NCBI GenBank assembly: GCA_902805475.1
Contig: CADCSX010000007.1
Coordinates: 2,480,001-2,544,000, forward strand
Source of the DNA: Entonaema liquescens
Taxonomy: Eukaryota; Ascomycota; Sordariomycetes; Xylariales; Xylariaceae
Length of the DNA stretch: 64,000 bases
Reading direction: 5' to 3'
Shown here: positions 1-12,610 of the stretch, piece by piece
Numbering within the stretch: position 1 is the first letter of the stretch
Layout of the letters: the number at the start of each line of letters is the position of its first letter
Program-made: the position numbers and the translations under genes
The notes under the pieces: generated by a model
What the model was told of the DNA's origin: nothing
Databases searched by the model: none
What the model saw: the letters and a program-made list of their open reading frames with translations, nothing else

Positions 1-3000
1 TAAAATCAATATTAACTTTAAAATTATTTTAAGTTAATAAAATAGTTTTTAATATTAATATTTTTATAATTTTATATAAATAAATTAAATTTTATGATTA
101 AATATATTTAATAATTAATTACGTTTAAAATAAATAATTAATAAAAAATTGTGATTTTTTAAATTTTTATTTATTTATAATATCGGATTTTTCTTTTTTT
201 CTTTCGTTTTATAATAGTTAAAAAACCGGTTTTACTTATAATAAAATTTAGGTTATAATAGTTAATATTTTATTTAAATTTAATAAAAATTTGGTAAATT
301 ATATTATAAGATATAAGGTTTGTTTCGTAATAAATAACTTTAATGTTTTAGTTTTTTATAAAGTTTAATAAAAAATATTATAAAAGCGTTTCGTTGAATA
401 GGGAACTATTATATCGTTTTGCGATATTGTAAAAAAATGCTTTTATAATTTTACGATTATTGATAAATTGGTTAAGGAATATTTAAATTATATTTAATTA
501 TCGGATAAAATTATTTTTAAGCTTTAACTTAATTAAAGTTTTATTTAATTTATAATATTTATTATTTTTAATAGTTTTAATAAATTGTTAAAAGTAAAAA
601 AGTGGGGAAAAATGGAAGTTATTAAATAATTAAAATAAAATTACATAATTTAAAAATGTTAAAATATTAATAAATTAAAGATATTATAATTAAATATTTT
701 TTTTATTATAATATATTAATAATATTTTAGGGATATGTTTGTAATATTTTTCAATTTGAAACCGTTATTTATATCGTTAAATTTAAAAATATCTTTACTT
801 TAATATTATTTTTTTAAATAATATTTAATTAAAATAAATATTTAAAAATATTTAAATTTTGGAAAAAAACGGTAAATATAAAAAAATTAAAATGTTTAAT
901 TAAATAGTGGTATAAAAATAAATATTTAAAATGGAAATAATATTTAATATTTTATAATTAATAATAAAGATAAATATTTACGTAAATTTAATTATTAAGA
1001 TAAAATTATATATAAATTAATTAAATATATTAGTTAATAAATAATTGGTTTAATATAAATAAAATTATAAAGGTATTTTAAACCGTTTTAATACGGTGAT
1101 TAACGTTTTTTAATTTAATTAAATAAAGTTTTTTAGAAATAATATAAAAGTTATAATAGTTATTATAATTGGGTTAATAAAAAAGAAAAAATGTTGGAAA
1201 ATGGAAAATGTTAATGTAGTAAATAATTTTAATATTACTTTTAATAATTTAGAAAATAAAAATAATGGGGGTATTATAAGTGGTACCATGGAAATATAAT
1301 TGATTAAAAATATAAAAAACTTAAATAAATTTTTAATAATTATTAAATTTTAAATTATAATAATAATATTTTTTTTTTATATTTAATAACGTTAATATTT
1401 AATAATAAATTAATATATTTAATAAAATATATAAATATCCGGGGATAATATTATATAGTTAATTAATTAATACTTATTTTGGACGTAATTAAACGTTATT
1501 TTTGGAAATATAAAAAAAGGATTTTTATTTTTTCTTTTCTTTTTTTTTTTTTTAATTTTTTTTTTATTTCGGTTATTAATAAATATTATAAATTAAAGTT
1601 AAAATACCTTTTAATAAATTTTAAAATTATTTTATAATAGAAAATTTAATTTTTATAATATTTTTATTTATAATAATTTAAAAAATCGTATTAATTTATA
1701 TAATATATAAATTATATAAATAATTATTTATTAATTAAATTTTTAAACGTTATAATATAAAAGGAGAAAGTTATAATTTATATTGTAAAATAATTATATA
1801 ATATAGTTTATTATTAAATATATTATATTTTTTTATTATTTTAAATAAATTTTAGGTATATTTAAAACCGTATTAAAAATTTTTTTTAATTATATAAAAT
1901 AACATTATTGGAAATATATTTATTTTTATATAAATTAATTTATAATTGCTTTATTAAATAAATAGTTAAAAAGTTAAAATTATTTAATTAAATAAATAAT
2001 TAAAAAATTAAAATTATTTAATTAAATAAATAGTTAGAAAATTAAAATTATTTAGCCAAATAAATAATTAAAAAATTGAAATTATTTAATTAAATAAATA
2101 GTTGGAAAGTTAAGATTATTTAACTAAATAAATAGTTAAAAAATTAAGATTATTTAATTAAATATAATAAAAAAAATAATTATAAAATTTATAAAAAATT
2201 GAGTTTTAATAAATAATACGTAATTTTAATATATTTATTATTTTTGTAATGATATATTTAAGGGTTTAATTAACGTTTTACCAGAATTAAAGTTGTAATT
2301 AAATAAATCCTTTTTAAAATTAATATTAAAACGAATATTAGTATTATGAATTTTGAATTTTTAATTTAATTTAAGGAATAAGTATTAATGTATTAAAATA
2401 ATATATAATAATGAATTAATTAATTTTATTTAATATATAAAAATATAATTAATTTTTAATAAATTTAACGAAAAAGTAAGAGTTAAAAAGTATTAATTGT
2501 GTATAAATGTGCGTAAGTTTTTTTTAATAAATTTAAAAAAATTAAAACGTTTAATTTACTTAAGATATTAATTATAAATTAATAAAATAGTAAGATTTTA
2601 TAAGGTTTTAAATTTATATTAAAAATTATAAAAAATCGATTTTTTAAATTTATAATTATATATTTAATTTTAAAGTTTATTTAATTATATTATTAATTTG
2701 CAATTTTTAAATATTTTTTATCCATTTTATTATTCCTTTTAAAACTTATAAGTTTAATAAATTAAATTAAGTAAATAATATAGATTTATTTTTAGTAATT
2801 AAAATATTAAATTTTATTAAATATAAAATTTAATTTAATTTTATTTTTTAAATTTATTGTTTTTTTTATATTATCATTTTAAAAGATTTATTAATTATTA
2901 TTTATATAAATATGCGCTTTTAATATATAAATTACTTAATTAATAAAGTTATTATAATTTTTTATAATTTATAAAGTTAATATTTAAAATTATTAATATT

Positions 3001-6000
3001 ATAATATAATATAATATATATGTAAATGTTTTTTGTTAATTTAATTAAATATAAAAAAATTTAATTATTGTTAATAGTAATTAAAATTTATATTATAATT
3101 ATTATTAAAAATTATTAAAAAAAATTAAAAGTGTATTATATCTTAAATTATTAAAGTTAAAATAAATTAAAATACGAAAATAAAATATTATTATAATATT
3201 ATATTAAATAAATTAAGGGGGGGTTTTGATTTAAAGTTATTAAATAAATGGCGAATTAAAATACGAACGTTATATTTTATTATAAAATGATTATATAAAA
3301 AGATTGTAATAACTTTAAGTTATTCATTATTAAAAGTAAAAAAAGTTTACGTTAATTTTCTTAATATAAAGGAAAAGATTTATGGTTTTATTTTACTTTT
3401 ACGGTTTTTTTTACTTTATTAAAAGTTAAAAAACTATACCTTTATAATAAAAAATAAAATGATTTCGTTTATAAAGTAATAATTAATGTTTAATTTAATA
3501 TTATAGGAAAAATTAAGATTTTTTATTTTTAAAATATGGAATTTAAATAATATATTTTTTGTAAAAAATATATAAATTTATTATAAAATTAAATTTTTTA
3601 AATAATAGTTTAATAATAATATAATGTGTAAATAATAAAAAAAATATATTATTTATGTTTATAAGTTTTTACGGTTTTAATTATATTTAAATATTTAGGT
3701 TACGGATTTTTTTTTTATTAATATTATATTTGTTTATGTTAATTAAATGTTTAAAGATTAGATTATAGTTTATGATTATAAAAACTTTATTAAATAGGAA
3801 TTTTTTATATAAAAAGGTTATGGTTAAATGTTTTAATTTTTTTTTAATAATAAAAAATAAAATTTTTATATTTTTAATTTAAATATTTAATTTATTTTGC
3901 CTCGGTTTAATAATTAAGTTACGGAATATTTATTTACGATTATATTATTAAATTTAATTTTAAACTTTTTTTTTTATTATATAACGTTTAAATTAAATAA
4001 ATAAAGGATATAAAATTATTTTTTATTTTGGGAAAATTTAAATTTTAATTTGATAAAGTGTATATGGTGATAAATGAATAAGTAAATGTATAATATAAAT
4101 ATAAATAAATATTTTTTAAAAGATATTAAGTTAATATTAAATAAATATTATAAAAAAATACTTTAAAAGTTTTTAAAATATTATATTAAATGTATTTTAA
4201 ATAAATTTTATAATGTTATTAATAATAATAGTATAATAATAATAATTAAATAAAGGTATAATATATTTTTAATATATATAATTTTATATTTATAAATATA
4301 AATAAATATAAAATATATTAATAATATTTTTATATATTATAATTATTATTTATTAATATTTTATATTAAATTATTTTTATTATTATTTTATTTAATATTT
4401 AAACGAACGAATATAAATTTTTTATTATAATTTCTTTAAAAGTAAAAAATTTAATTATTTAACTTTAATATATATAATATTATTAATATTAATAATATTA
4501 TATATTATAATATTAAATTTTATTTTTAAAGATTTAATATTTTTTAATTAATAATTATTATTTATTAATTGGTTTAATTTTAAATTTTATAATTTTATAA
4601 ATCTTAATTAAATAATTAATTATAAAATTTTACGTTTTATAATTTTATTTTATAAATATTTTTAATTATATTATTAATTTTATATGTATTTTTTTAAAAA
4701 ATTATATTTTATATTTTTAAATTTTTTAATATATAATTTTTCTTTTTTTTAATTTATATTTTTTAATGTTTATATAAAAGAAATATTAATAAAATAAATA
4801 ACTTTATTAAATAAGTTTTATAAAGGTTATAAATTCTAATTTATTCTTTTTTTACTTTTTTTAACTTTCTAGTTTTTTTAAGTTTTACGTTTTTTTATAT
4901 TTTTTATATATAATATTATTTCTTTTTTTTTATAAACGCTAAATATATTTTTTTAAAATAATTAATAATTTCATAGAATTTCTTAAATTATAATAGATCT
5001 TTATACCTTTATATATAAATAAATTATAAGGTATTATAATTTTAATTTTTTAATATTAATTAAATGTTTAAAAATTTAAAATGTTAAGTTTATAAGTATA
5101 TTAAAATTATATAAAATTATTATAAAAAAAAATAAAAAGAAATATAAATTAATATAATTATTTTAAAGGATATTTTATATATTAATTATAAGTTATTTAT
5201 TAATAATATTATTTAAATTTATTATTTTATTATTATAATTAAAAATTTTAATTAAAAATTATTTATATAAAGGATTAGTTTTGTTAATTATTTATATAAT
5301 TTAGTTTTTATATATATAAGGTTTTATAATAAGTTATATAATTTTTAATATTTTAAGGTTTTTTTAAAAAAAAAACTTTTTTTTTAATAATATTTTAGTT
5401 TTATAATATATATAGTTTTATATTTTGATTTAATTTTATATTAATTATTATTATAATATTAATATTAATTTTATTTATAATATGATTTTATTTTTATTTT
5501 TATTTAATTTATATATTATATTTATTATAATTATTAAAATATTATAATTATTTAAAATAATATTATTATAATTTTATTTTTTTTTTATTTTTATTTTATA
5601 TTTAATATAATTATGTTATTTTAATATAATTTTAATAATTAAATTAAATTTATTTTTTTAATATTATAATATAATAATTTTAAAATAAAAAAATATAATG
5701 TTAAAATTATATTATATTAAATTTAATTAAATATAAAAAGTTTTTTATTAATAAAAATAAAATTAAAATATAAAATGGTTTTTTATTAAAATGATTTTTA
5801 ATTTAAAATAATATTGTAATAAAAAAATTATTATTAATAAATTAACGTTTTAAATTATATTAATTTTTAAATTAATAATAAAATTAAATTTTAATATTTA
5901 AATATATTATATATAAATATTTTTTAAATTTTTCATTTATAAATTAATATTTTTACGTTACGAAAAAATTTACTGTAATAATTTTTAAAAAATATAATAG

Positions 6001-6067
6001 TTTAATATTATTAATATAATATTAGAAATATTTTATATATTAAAATAATAATGGTAAGTATTTTTAA
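1..6067. repeat. AT-saturated RIP-type degenerate repeat tract
   Basis: This block is composed almost entirely of A and T and has no open reading frame of useful length. On the + strand C is nearly absent. The few remaining C residues sit mostly in CpG (acg, tcg, gcg), and CpA is almost missing, while G in TpG and GG is still present. That is the pattern expected from repeat-induced point mutation, which converts CpA to TpA in duplicated DNA of filamentous ascomycetes. The original element, most likely a transposon, can no longer be recognised. The right edge is sharp: within about 20 bp near 6068 the composition returns to normal. Confidence 0.85.
1956..2159. repeat. Six tandem copies of a 34-bp unit inside the RIP tract
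   Basis: Six head-to-tail copies of exactly 34 bp each start with aaataaata and carry a core close to aaattatttaatt. They differ mainly by A/G and T/C transitions, as expected if an older minisatellite was later mutated by RIP. The unit length is not a multiple of three, so it is not a coding repeat. Confidence 0.85.
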
Positions 6068-7372
6068 ATATTCCCTCTGCGCGTTAAGGTACGTATTTAA
6101 GGTGGACTTTTGTGTGATCCATCTAAGGAAATCCCAACTTATTATATAATAACTAATTCCGCCATGTAACCTCCCTTGAATTTATCAAATAAACTGTCGT
6201 GAGAATGAACCATGTTCTAATAGCTTTAACGGTATTGATTTAGCGAGATGAAGTGGTTTTGTTTTAGATGTTTTACTGCAAGTAAATCCTAATCGACTAG
6301 CTCTTCAGTCCGTTAATGCTGGATCAAGCTCCGGCTCCTATATATTTCCTCTATATTTCACGATCTAGAGAACTATAGGATCGAGGGTTTCGGTCTCTTA
6401 CAGCGGTCAGACTTTCTACGACTTGTCTCACCTAGCTACCCATGTACGGTACTTCACTTATATTCAAAGCTCTCTAGTTGATGCGGCTTTCTTGTAGGTG
6501 GATACCGTGACTTTTGATACCATGAATTATTCTACTGTCCTAATGGGCTTAGTTGAGGGAACACTATATATTACGGAGTTGTGATGTTGCTTTTTACACT
6601 ATCCTTTGCTATAAAGAGTTTTTGTCTTCTGAATCATATTTATACTTCTGGTAGGCCAGTCAGGCTCTATCCTTCCTTAGTATTTGTCATTTAAAATACC
6701 TTAGGTAATTATAATGACTTGTGAATGAGAGCCTTGGTGTTCCTCAGCGGAAAATCCAGCACTAGCTCTTCTAATTGACAAGCAATATCTGGAATTTACA
6801 TAAAGAGGTAGAGGTAGGTAAGGGTACCTAGGTACCTAAAGTAGTGACTACCTTACCTGCATGTAAGTACCTGTACGTAAGATCTGGGGCGGCGTTTGGA
6901 AGCTACTCCCTGGGTTTTATTTTATTTATCGATAAGACGCGGTAGCTTCTGACGCTAATTTATTTGACTCATAGGAGCTAAATCAATCGTACTGCGTCAT
7001 TCCCAGTTCGTAATTCGAAGCATCCTGCATATCCGACCCAAGGTAGTGGCGTCGGGCATTCTACATCTACGAAGAGCCTCAATTCGTTATCTCAGTTTTT
7101 ATCGGCGCTGGTGCCTATTTTGCCTTACCTAACCATTTTCACTTTGCGCATTGTTCTTTTGGGCGGCTGTCTTTTTTTTTTTGAAGTTACCGATTGCCAT
7201 ACAAATTCTCATGCGCCTTCTTTCGCGCCGTTACCTATCTTCCCAGGTACACACATTCACATTCTTTGTGCTCCTGCGCCGGCACGTATCAACGCTTTCA
7301 CGTGGTCTATCCCCTTATTTCTTGAAACCTCATTCTTAATTCTCATGGCCGTTCTTTCTACCGAATTGCATC
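6068..7372. other. Intergenic region and 5' flank of RAD26
   Basis: Normal-composition sequence between the AT-rich tract and the RAD26 start codon. No gene is supported. It holds a palindromic ACCTAGGTACCT cluster near 6825-6840 and a pyrimidine-rich stretch at about 7140-7340 that probably contains the RAD26 promoter and 5' leader. Short open frames here have no recognisable content. Confidence 0.6.
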
Positions 7373-10300
7373 ATGACGCCTAATCCCAGTAATGAGGATG
7401 GCCCAAAGGCAGAACCGGACAATGCTCGGCAGTCCGAGGGATCAATATCTGAACAGATAACTACAATCGCACAGGAAGCTTCTGTTATCGACGCTGGCCG
7501 TGATAATGATATCATCGACATCACAGACGAGGACTCTGCACTGAGGAACCTTACGGCAGGTGTACGCGACCAAGACGACCTCGAGCGAGATATTACTTAT
7601 AAAGCGAACCTTGCCTTGATTGATGCCGAAGATAAGCGAGACGAAAAGCGTATCGAAAAAGTACAAGCCACTATTCAGAAGCTTAACGCTCAAAAGAAGA
7701 CACAAGAGGAACAATTCCGCAAGGCAATCGGTAGACCCCAATTAAAGCAAACTATACGAGAGAAGATTGCCCAAATAGATGCGGATATTGTAATAGCGAA
7801 CAAAGACATAGCAGATCTCCGTGCTCGCATTGAGGGACGACATCAGGATAGCGAACATGCCGAGCATGTCCAGGGTGGGAACAAGAAGTTACCCAATGAG
7901 ACACACCGTGAATTCTTAATTCGCACCGGAAAAATTACCCCCTTTGCCAATTTTGGAGGACCTCGACCTCAGGGCGTTGAGGGTGAGTTAGCAGACGCTT
8001 TGATTGATGCGGAGGACGAGGCTGCAGCAGAGCAGTTGGAAGAGCAAGGCAGCTATGAGCCACAATCCCACCAAAATCTACGCGCCCCTGGATTCGATGA
8101 AAAGCCTGATTTAGTGACTGCAACCGCAGAGACCGAGTTCTCGTTGCGCCCACGAAAGAAGCGAAGAGTACAGCGTGATGCCGCGTCATCGGATGAATTT
8201 GCGCCACACGCTTCTTCTGATGCACTTGACGCGGACTCTATTGCTGGCCAAGAGTCGGAGGACTCTGAACTTGAACGACCTCGTAAAAAATCTAAGAAGG
8301 TAGTAAAGGATGAAGGCAAGGTAGACCTCAGCAAAATTGACGATGGGAACGAGGCTAGCTACCAGGCTCGACTTGCAGATTGGGTGGACAGGCGTAGTAG
8401 AGCCCGGCGCAGAAGACGACAAGAACGAAGGGAGGAAGGTCATGATGAACCTGATAGCGGAGACGAGGAAGAGTGGTTCAAATCTTCTCCGGACCATACC
8501 GATCATCACTTTGAAAACGACTTGAAGTTACCCGGTGATATATTCCCTGCCCTGTTTGACTATCAGAAGACTGGCGTGAAGTGGCTAGCCGAGCTTTATC
8601 ATCAAAAAGTAGGGGGTATTGTTGGTGACGAGATGGGCCTTGGAAAGACTATCCAACTCATCTCGTTTGTCGCCACTCTCCATCATAGCAAGCAGCTTGA
8701 CAAACCAGTCATCGTTGTGGCACCAGCCACCGTCTTAAGACAATGGGTAAACGAATTTCATCGCTGGTGGCCTCCTCTGCGTGTGTCGATTCTCCATTCT
8801 TCTGGCAGTGGCATGCTCAACATGAGAGCCGAGGGCAGAATTGAGGATGAAGAAGAGATGTGGGATGAAAGAGAGAACAAGAGAGTTAACCAAGCCGCCA
8901 AGAAGATTGTGGATCGGGTGGTCAAACATGGCCACGTCCTAGTCACTACCTACGCTGGCCTGCAGACTTACGGACGGATCTTAACCCCTATCGAATGGGG
9001 CTACGCGGTTTTAGACGAAGGTCACAAAATCCGGAACCCAAACAGCGCGGTTACGGTATACTGCAAAGAGTTGCGGACACCGAATAGAGTCATTCTTTCC
9101 GGTACTCCGATGCAAAACAATCTTATGGAATTGTGGTCATTGTTTGACTTCATCTTCCCAATGCGACTAGGGACACTTGTGGACTTCCGAAACCAATTTG
9201 AAATCCCTATACGGCTGGGAGGTTACGCCAACGCCACGAACCTCCAAATCATGACAGCTCAGAAGTGTGCCGAAATATTGAAAGACACAATAAGCCCGTT
9301 TCTACTTCAACGATTGAAAGTTGATGTTGCAGCTGATCTCCCGAAGAAGAAGGAACAGGTACTTTTCTGCAATCTCACAAGGCCGCAGCGAGATGCCTAC
9401 GAGTTCTTCCTCCAATCCAAAGAGATGGGTGCTATTCTTGTCGGATCAAGGAACTCACTTTATGGAATTGACGTCCTCCGAAAGATTTGCAACCACCCTG
9501 ACCTTGTTGATCCTAGGTTGAAAACAAAAGAAGGGTATGTGTGGGGAGCTGCTAAGAAATCAGGCAAGATGCAGATTGTAGAAGCACTTCTCCAAATGTG
9601 GAAACGATTCGGACATAAGACTCTTCTATTCAGCCAAGGTATCCAAATGCTTGATATCCTTGAGGCCTTTGTCAAGCGTTTGGGATACATACAGTATCTG
9701 CGAATGGATGGCGGCACTGCTATCAAAGATAGACAGAATCTGGTCGACCAGTTCAACAATAACCCCGAAATCGACCTCTTTTTACTAACCACGAAGGTTG
9801 GTGGTTTAGGCGTGAACTTGACTGGTGCGAACCGAGTCATCATCTTCGACCCTGATTGGAATCCTTCAACGGACGTTCAAGCTCGGGAACGAGCATGGCG
9901 TCTTGGCCAGAAGAAAGAAGTGACTATATACCGACTCATGACTGCGGGTACAATCGAGGAGAAGATGTACCATCGTCAGATCTTCAAGCAATTCTTAAGC
10001 AACAAGGTATTAAAGGACCCGAAACAGCGTACTACTTTCCAGCTCCAAGATCTCCATGACCTCTTTACCCTAGGATCATCTAAAGATAAGGTGACAGAAA
10101 CAGGAAAACTATTTGAAGGCTCGGAAGTCCAATTCAGTAACACTTTAACTAAAGACGGCCGGAGCCAGAAAGCTGGCAAGACAGCCGAGCCCATGGAGAT
10201 GCAAAGCAAACCAGCCAGTGAGGATGGCGATCGTGATCTTCATACCATAGAAGGCGTAGCTGGCCTCGAGGACTTTGAGCCTGACCCTGATACAAAACAG

Positions 10301-10900
10301 CCTCCAACAGAGGAAGACCGGATTATGGAAGGTCTTTTCGCCCGATCGGGTGTACATTCAGCCCTTGAGCATGACAAAATTGTTAATGGTAAGAAGCAAC
10401 TCAGAGCGGACCCAAGAATACTTCAACAAGAGGCAGATCGTGTAGCGGCACAAGCAGCTGCATCCCTTCGACGGGCAGGTGAGCAGGCACATTCGGCGCC
10501 AATCGGCACTGTCACTTGGACCGGCGAAGTAGGCGAGGCGGGAAGACCGTCTAATATCCGTAGGGGCCGTGGCGGTCCTGGCTCGGCCAGTATCCTAGCT
10601 GGACTAGCCGATAGACAAGGCCTGAGCTCACCAGCGGGCAGTTCTCGCTCAGGATCAGCCACTCCTACGCCAGCCAGAGGTACGAACCTAGGAATCAGAG
10701 ATTTCGTGAAGATGATACCGGATTTCATCAAAGCCCACGGAGGCAAGGTTCCTACAAAATTATTGGTTGACCATTTCAACCAGTTTTGCATCACAAAGAA
10801 GCAGTCAAGCGACTTCAAGACCGCCCTGGACAGGGTCGCTCAGATGGAGAAAAGGGGCTCAACTATGAGGGGTATCTGGGGTCTTAAACCGGGATACTAA
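7373..10900 (+). CDS. rad26: RAD26/CSB transcription-coupled repair SNF2 ATPase
   Basis: An intronless 1175-residue DNA-dependent ATPase of the SNF2 family, Rad26/CSB/ERCC6 branch. It acts in the nucleus on RNA polymerase II stalled at lesions to start transcription-coupled nucleotide excision repair. The N-terminal third is charged and partly coiled-coil (about 60-160), followed by basic clusters such as RPRKKRR that are likely nuclear signals. The ATPase core is complete: motif I DEMGLGKT (419-426), motif II DEGH (548-551), SGTPMQNN in motif III, and the C-terminal lobe with TTKVGGLGVNLT and RAWRLGQKK (about 839-847). The last 75 residues match the C-terminal helical domain of CSB proteins. 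The ATG at 7373 gives the full family length, and the stop is TAA. Assignment to Rad26 rather than another SNF2 branch rests on the arrangement of the flanking domains. Confidence 0.95.
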   Translation: MTPNPSNEDGPKAEPDNARQSEGSISEQITTIAQEASVIDAGRDNDIIDITDEDSALRNLTAGVRDQDDLERDITYKANLALIDAEDKRDEKRIEKVQATIQKLNAQKKTQEEQFRKAIGRPQLKQTIREKIAQIDADIVIANKDIADLRARIEGRHQDSEHAEHVQGGNKKLPNETHREFLIRTGKITPFANFGGPRPQGVEGELADALIDAEDEAAAEQLEEQGSYEPQSHQNLRAPGFDEKPDLVTATAETEFSLRPRKKRRVQRDAASSDEFAPHASSDALDADSIAGQESEDSELERPRKKSKKVVKDEGKVDLSKIDDGNEASYQARLADWVDRRSRARRRRRQERREEGHDEPDSGDEEEWFKSSPDHTDHHFENDLKLPGDIFPALFDYQKTGVKWLAELYHQKVGGIVGDEMGLGKTIQLISFVATLHHSKQLDKPVIVVAPATVLRQWVNEFHRWWPPLRVSILHSSGSGMLNMRAEGRIEDEEEMWDERENKRVNQAAKKIVDRVVKHGHVLVTTYAGLQTYGRILTPIEWGYAVLDEGHKIRNPNSAVTVYCKELRTPNRVILSGTPMQNNLMELWSLFDFIFPMRLGTLVDFRNQFEIPIRLGGYANATNLQIMTAQKCAEILKDTISPFLLQRLKVDVAADLPKKKEQVLFCNLTRPQRDAYEFFLQSKEMGAILVGSRNSLYGIDVLRKICNHPDLVDPRLKTKEGYVWGAAKKSGKMQIVEALLQMWKRFGHKTLLFSQGIQMLDILEAFVKRLGYIQYLRMDGGTAIKDRQNLVDQFNNNPEIDLFLLTTKVGGLGVNLTGANRVIIFDPDWNPSTDVQARERAWRLGQKKEVTIYRLMTAGTIEEKMYHRQIFKQFLSNKVLKDPKQRTTFQLQDLHDLFTLGSSKDKVTETGKLFEGSEVQFSNTLTKDGRSQKAGKTAEPMEMQSKPASEDGDRDLHTIEGVAGLEDFEPDPDTKQPPTEEDRIMEGLFARSGVHSALEHDKIVNGKKQLRADPRILQQEADRVAAQAAASLRRAGEQAHSAPIGTVTWTGEVGEAGRPSNIRRGRGGPGSASILAGLADRQGLSSPAGSSRSGSATPTPARGTNLGIRDFVKMIPDFIKAHGGKVPTKLLVDHFNQFCITKKQSSDFKTALDRVAQMEKRGSTMRGIWGLKPGY

Positions 10901-11451
10901 TTGATCGGCATTGACGTAATTCTTGATTCAGACAGCCTCGTTTCATATAGAGGACGCAGAGGGCAAGCCCTCATGATTGATTAGCAAGGCGTTGCGGTTT
11001 AGTCTAAATTCTCTAGCATAGCATAGATTCAAGATTGCCATTCGTGCATATATCTTGAGAGCTTACAGACAGCTACTTTGATAAACATCATGAGTTTAGA
11101 TTCATGAGAATGAGTTCTAAGGGCTTTTCACAACAATGCTACGAAATTATCAATCAATCAATCACGTATGAAGATGAAATAAAAATAGAATTCTTGTTGG
11201 ATCAACGTTTTCTCATTTCTGTAGCCGTGCCAAAAGGCATCATGTGACAATAAGCAAAGCTACCCTAAGTATCATGGAGACCAGGCATGTCTTATTCCTT
11301 TCTAGATGCACGCCGTTCTCCTCGTAATTGTCAACGCCACAGAGATGAAGAAGCCCTCGTACCAACCCTTGATTCCGCCGATCATTGCGTCCGGATCGCC
11401 CACCAAAACCACCAGCTGTCGCCGGTTGATATAAAGGTGAATATGGCGCGA
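10901..11451. other. Convergent 3' flanks of RAD26 and RPS14
   Basis: 551 bp between the RAD26 stop and the RPS14 stop, which face each other. It should hold the two 3' untranslated regions. I see no gene or strong structure. Confidence 0.6.
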
Positions 11452-12168
11452 TCACAGACGACGACCACGGCGACCACCCTTTCTGCGGGTGCTGTCAGAG
11501 GGAGTGGGGGTCACGTCCTCGATACGGCCGATCTTCATTCCGGAGCGGGCAAGAGCACGGAGAGCAGACTGAGCACCGGGACCGGGAGTCTTGGTGCCAT
11601 TACCACCGGTGGCACGGATCTTGATGTGGAGGGCGTTGATGCCGAGCTCCTTGCAGCGGGCGGCGACGTCCTGGGCTGCCAACATGGCGGCGTAGGGGGA
11701 GGACTCGTCACGGTCGGCCTTGACTTTCATACCACCGGTAACTCGGGTGATGGTTTCGCGGCCACTGGAATCACCCAGAATGTTAGCCTATGAACCATAC
11801 ACACGAAAATTCTCAAAGTCAAGGGCGGGTATGTATAATGCACATGGGTGTAGCGAGAGAAGGGCGTAGAATTTCGATTCCTCCTCATTCACTTATACCT
11901 CAAACCCTCGAGATAACAGGAATTGATATCGGGAAATTTGCTTAGACGAACCTGAGATCGGTGACATGGACGAAGGTATCGTTGAAAGATGCGAAGATAC
12001 GGGCAACGCCAAAGACGAGCTCGCCTGTTAAGCGAGGGGCACGTTAGCAAAAAAAAAGAAAAGTGACGGCTGGCTGTTTTCTCAAGCGGATTTCGACTCA
12101 CCTTCACGGACCTGAGGTCCAAGGGAGATGTTCTCCTGAGCGGGACGAGTAGTCTTCTTGGGAGGCAT
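11452..12168 (-). CDS. rps14: 40S ribosomal protein uS11 (RPS14)
   Basis: Small-subunit ribosomal protein uS11/S14 of the 40S platform, cytosolic. Three exons join to 150 residues: 12168-12102, 12024-11952 and 11764-11452. The introns of 77 and 187 bp have GTGAGT and GTTCGT donors and CAG acceptors, and phases are consistent. The protein starts MPPKKTTRPAQENISLGPQV, runs through the conserved GGMKVKADRDESSPYAAM block and ends with the basic tail KGGRRGRRL, all typical of eukaryotic uS11. The length equals the family norm. It is divergently transcribed from RPL7 across a 442-bp shared promoter. An overlapping + strand open frame is antisense noise. Confidence 0.97.
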
Positions 12169-12610
12169 GGTGAATGATCTTTTGGTCTTGGGGTAGGGGA
12201 GTTGGACTTCGAGGGGAGGGTTGACGGTTGTTGAAGTGAAGCTTGACCGCGGGTTTTTTTTTCCTCTCGAGAAATCGGATTCACAATAATTGCAGTGTGT
12301 TTATTTGTGGGGTGTAAGAGAAGCGCAGAAAGGCGGCGGTGGGAGACGGCAGAAATAATTAAAAAGTGGATTAACCCTAACACCTTTCCAATTCTCGCTT
12401 GGGGCGGTGTACTTTAGTACAACACACAGCTTTGACCAAACCCCGCCTATACCCGTTTTGGTTACACCAGTCGAAGAGTCCCGCACTAAAACTTTACCAA
12501 ATTTTCTCGTGCCTTTTTTTTCAATTTTCTGAACCTTTCATACTCCTCATTCCCAAACCCCGAGTCGACAAAACCCACGACCACAACGGCCATCGCCCAA
12601 TTCGACAACA
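12169..12610. promoter_or_regulatory. Shared divergent promoter of RPS14 and RPL7
   Basis: 442 bp between two ribosomal protein start codons that point away from each other. It contains TTAACCCTAA at 12371-12380, a telomere-like AACCCTAA element of the kind bound by Tbf1-type factors at ribosomal protein promoters in several fungi, and pyrimidine-rich stretches before both genes. Co-regulation of the two genes is inferred from this arrangement. Confidence 0.5.

Noticed and set aside
1956..2159. Regular repeats considered as a CRISPR array
   Set aside because: The 34-bp units are contiguous with no unique spacers, in a eukaryotic RIP tract.
11287..11793. 168-codon open frame on the + strand
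   Set aside because: It lies antisense to RPS14 exon 3 and runs across its intron; the minus strand encodes a textbook ribosomal protein.
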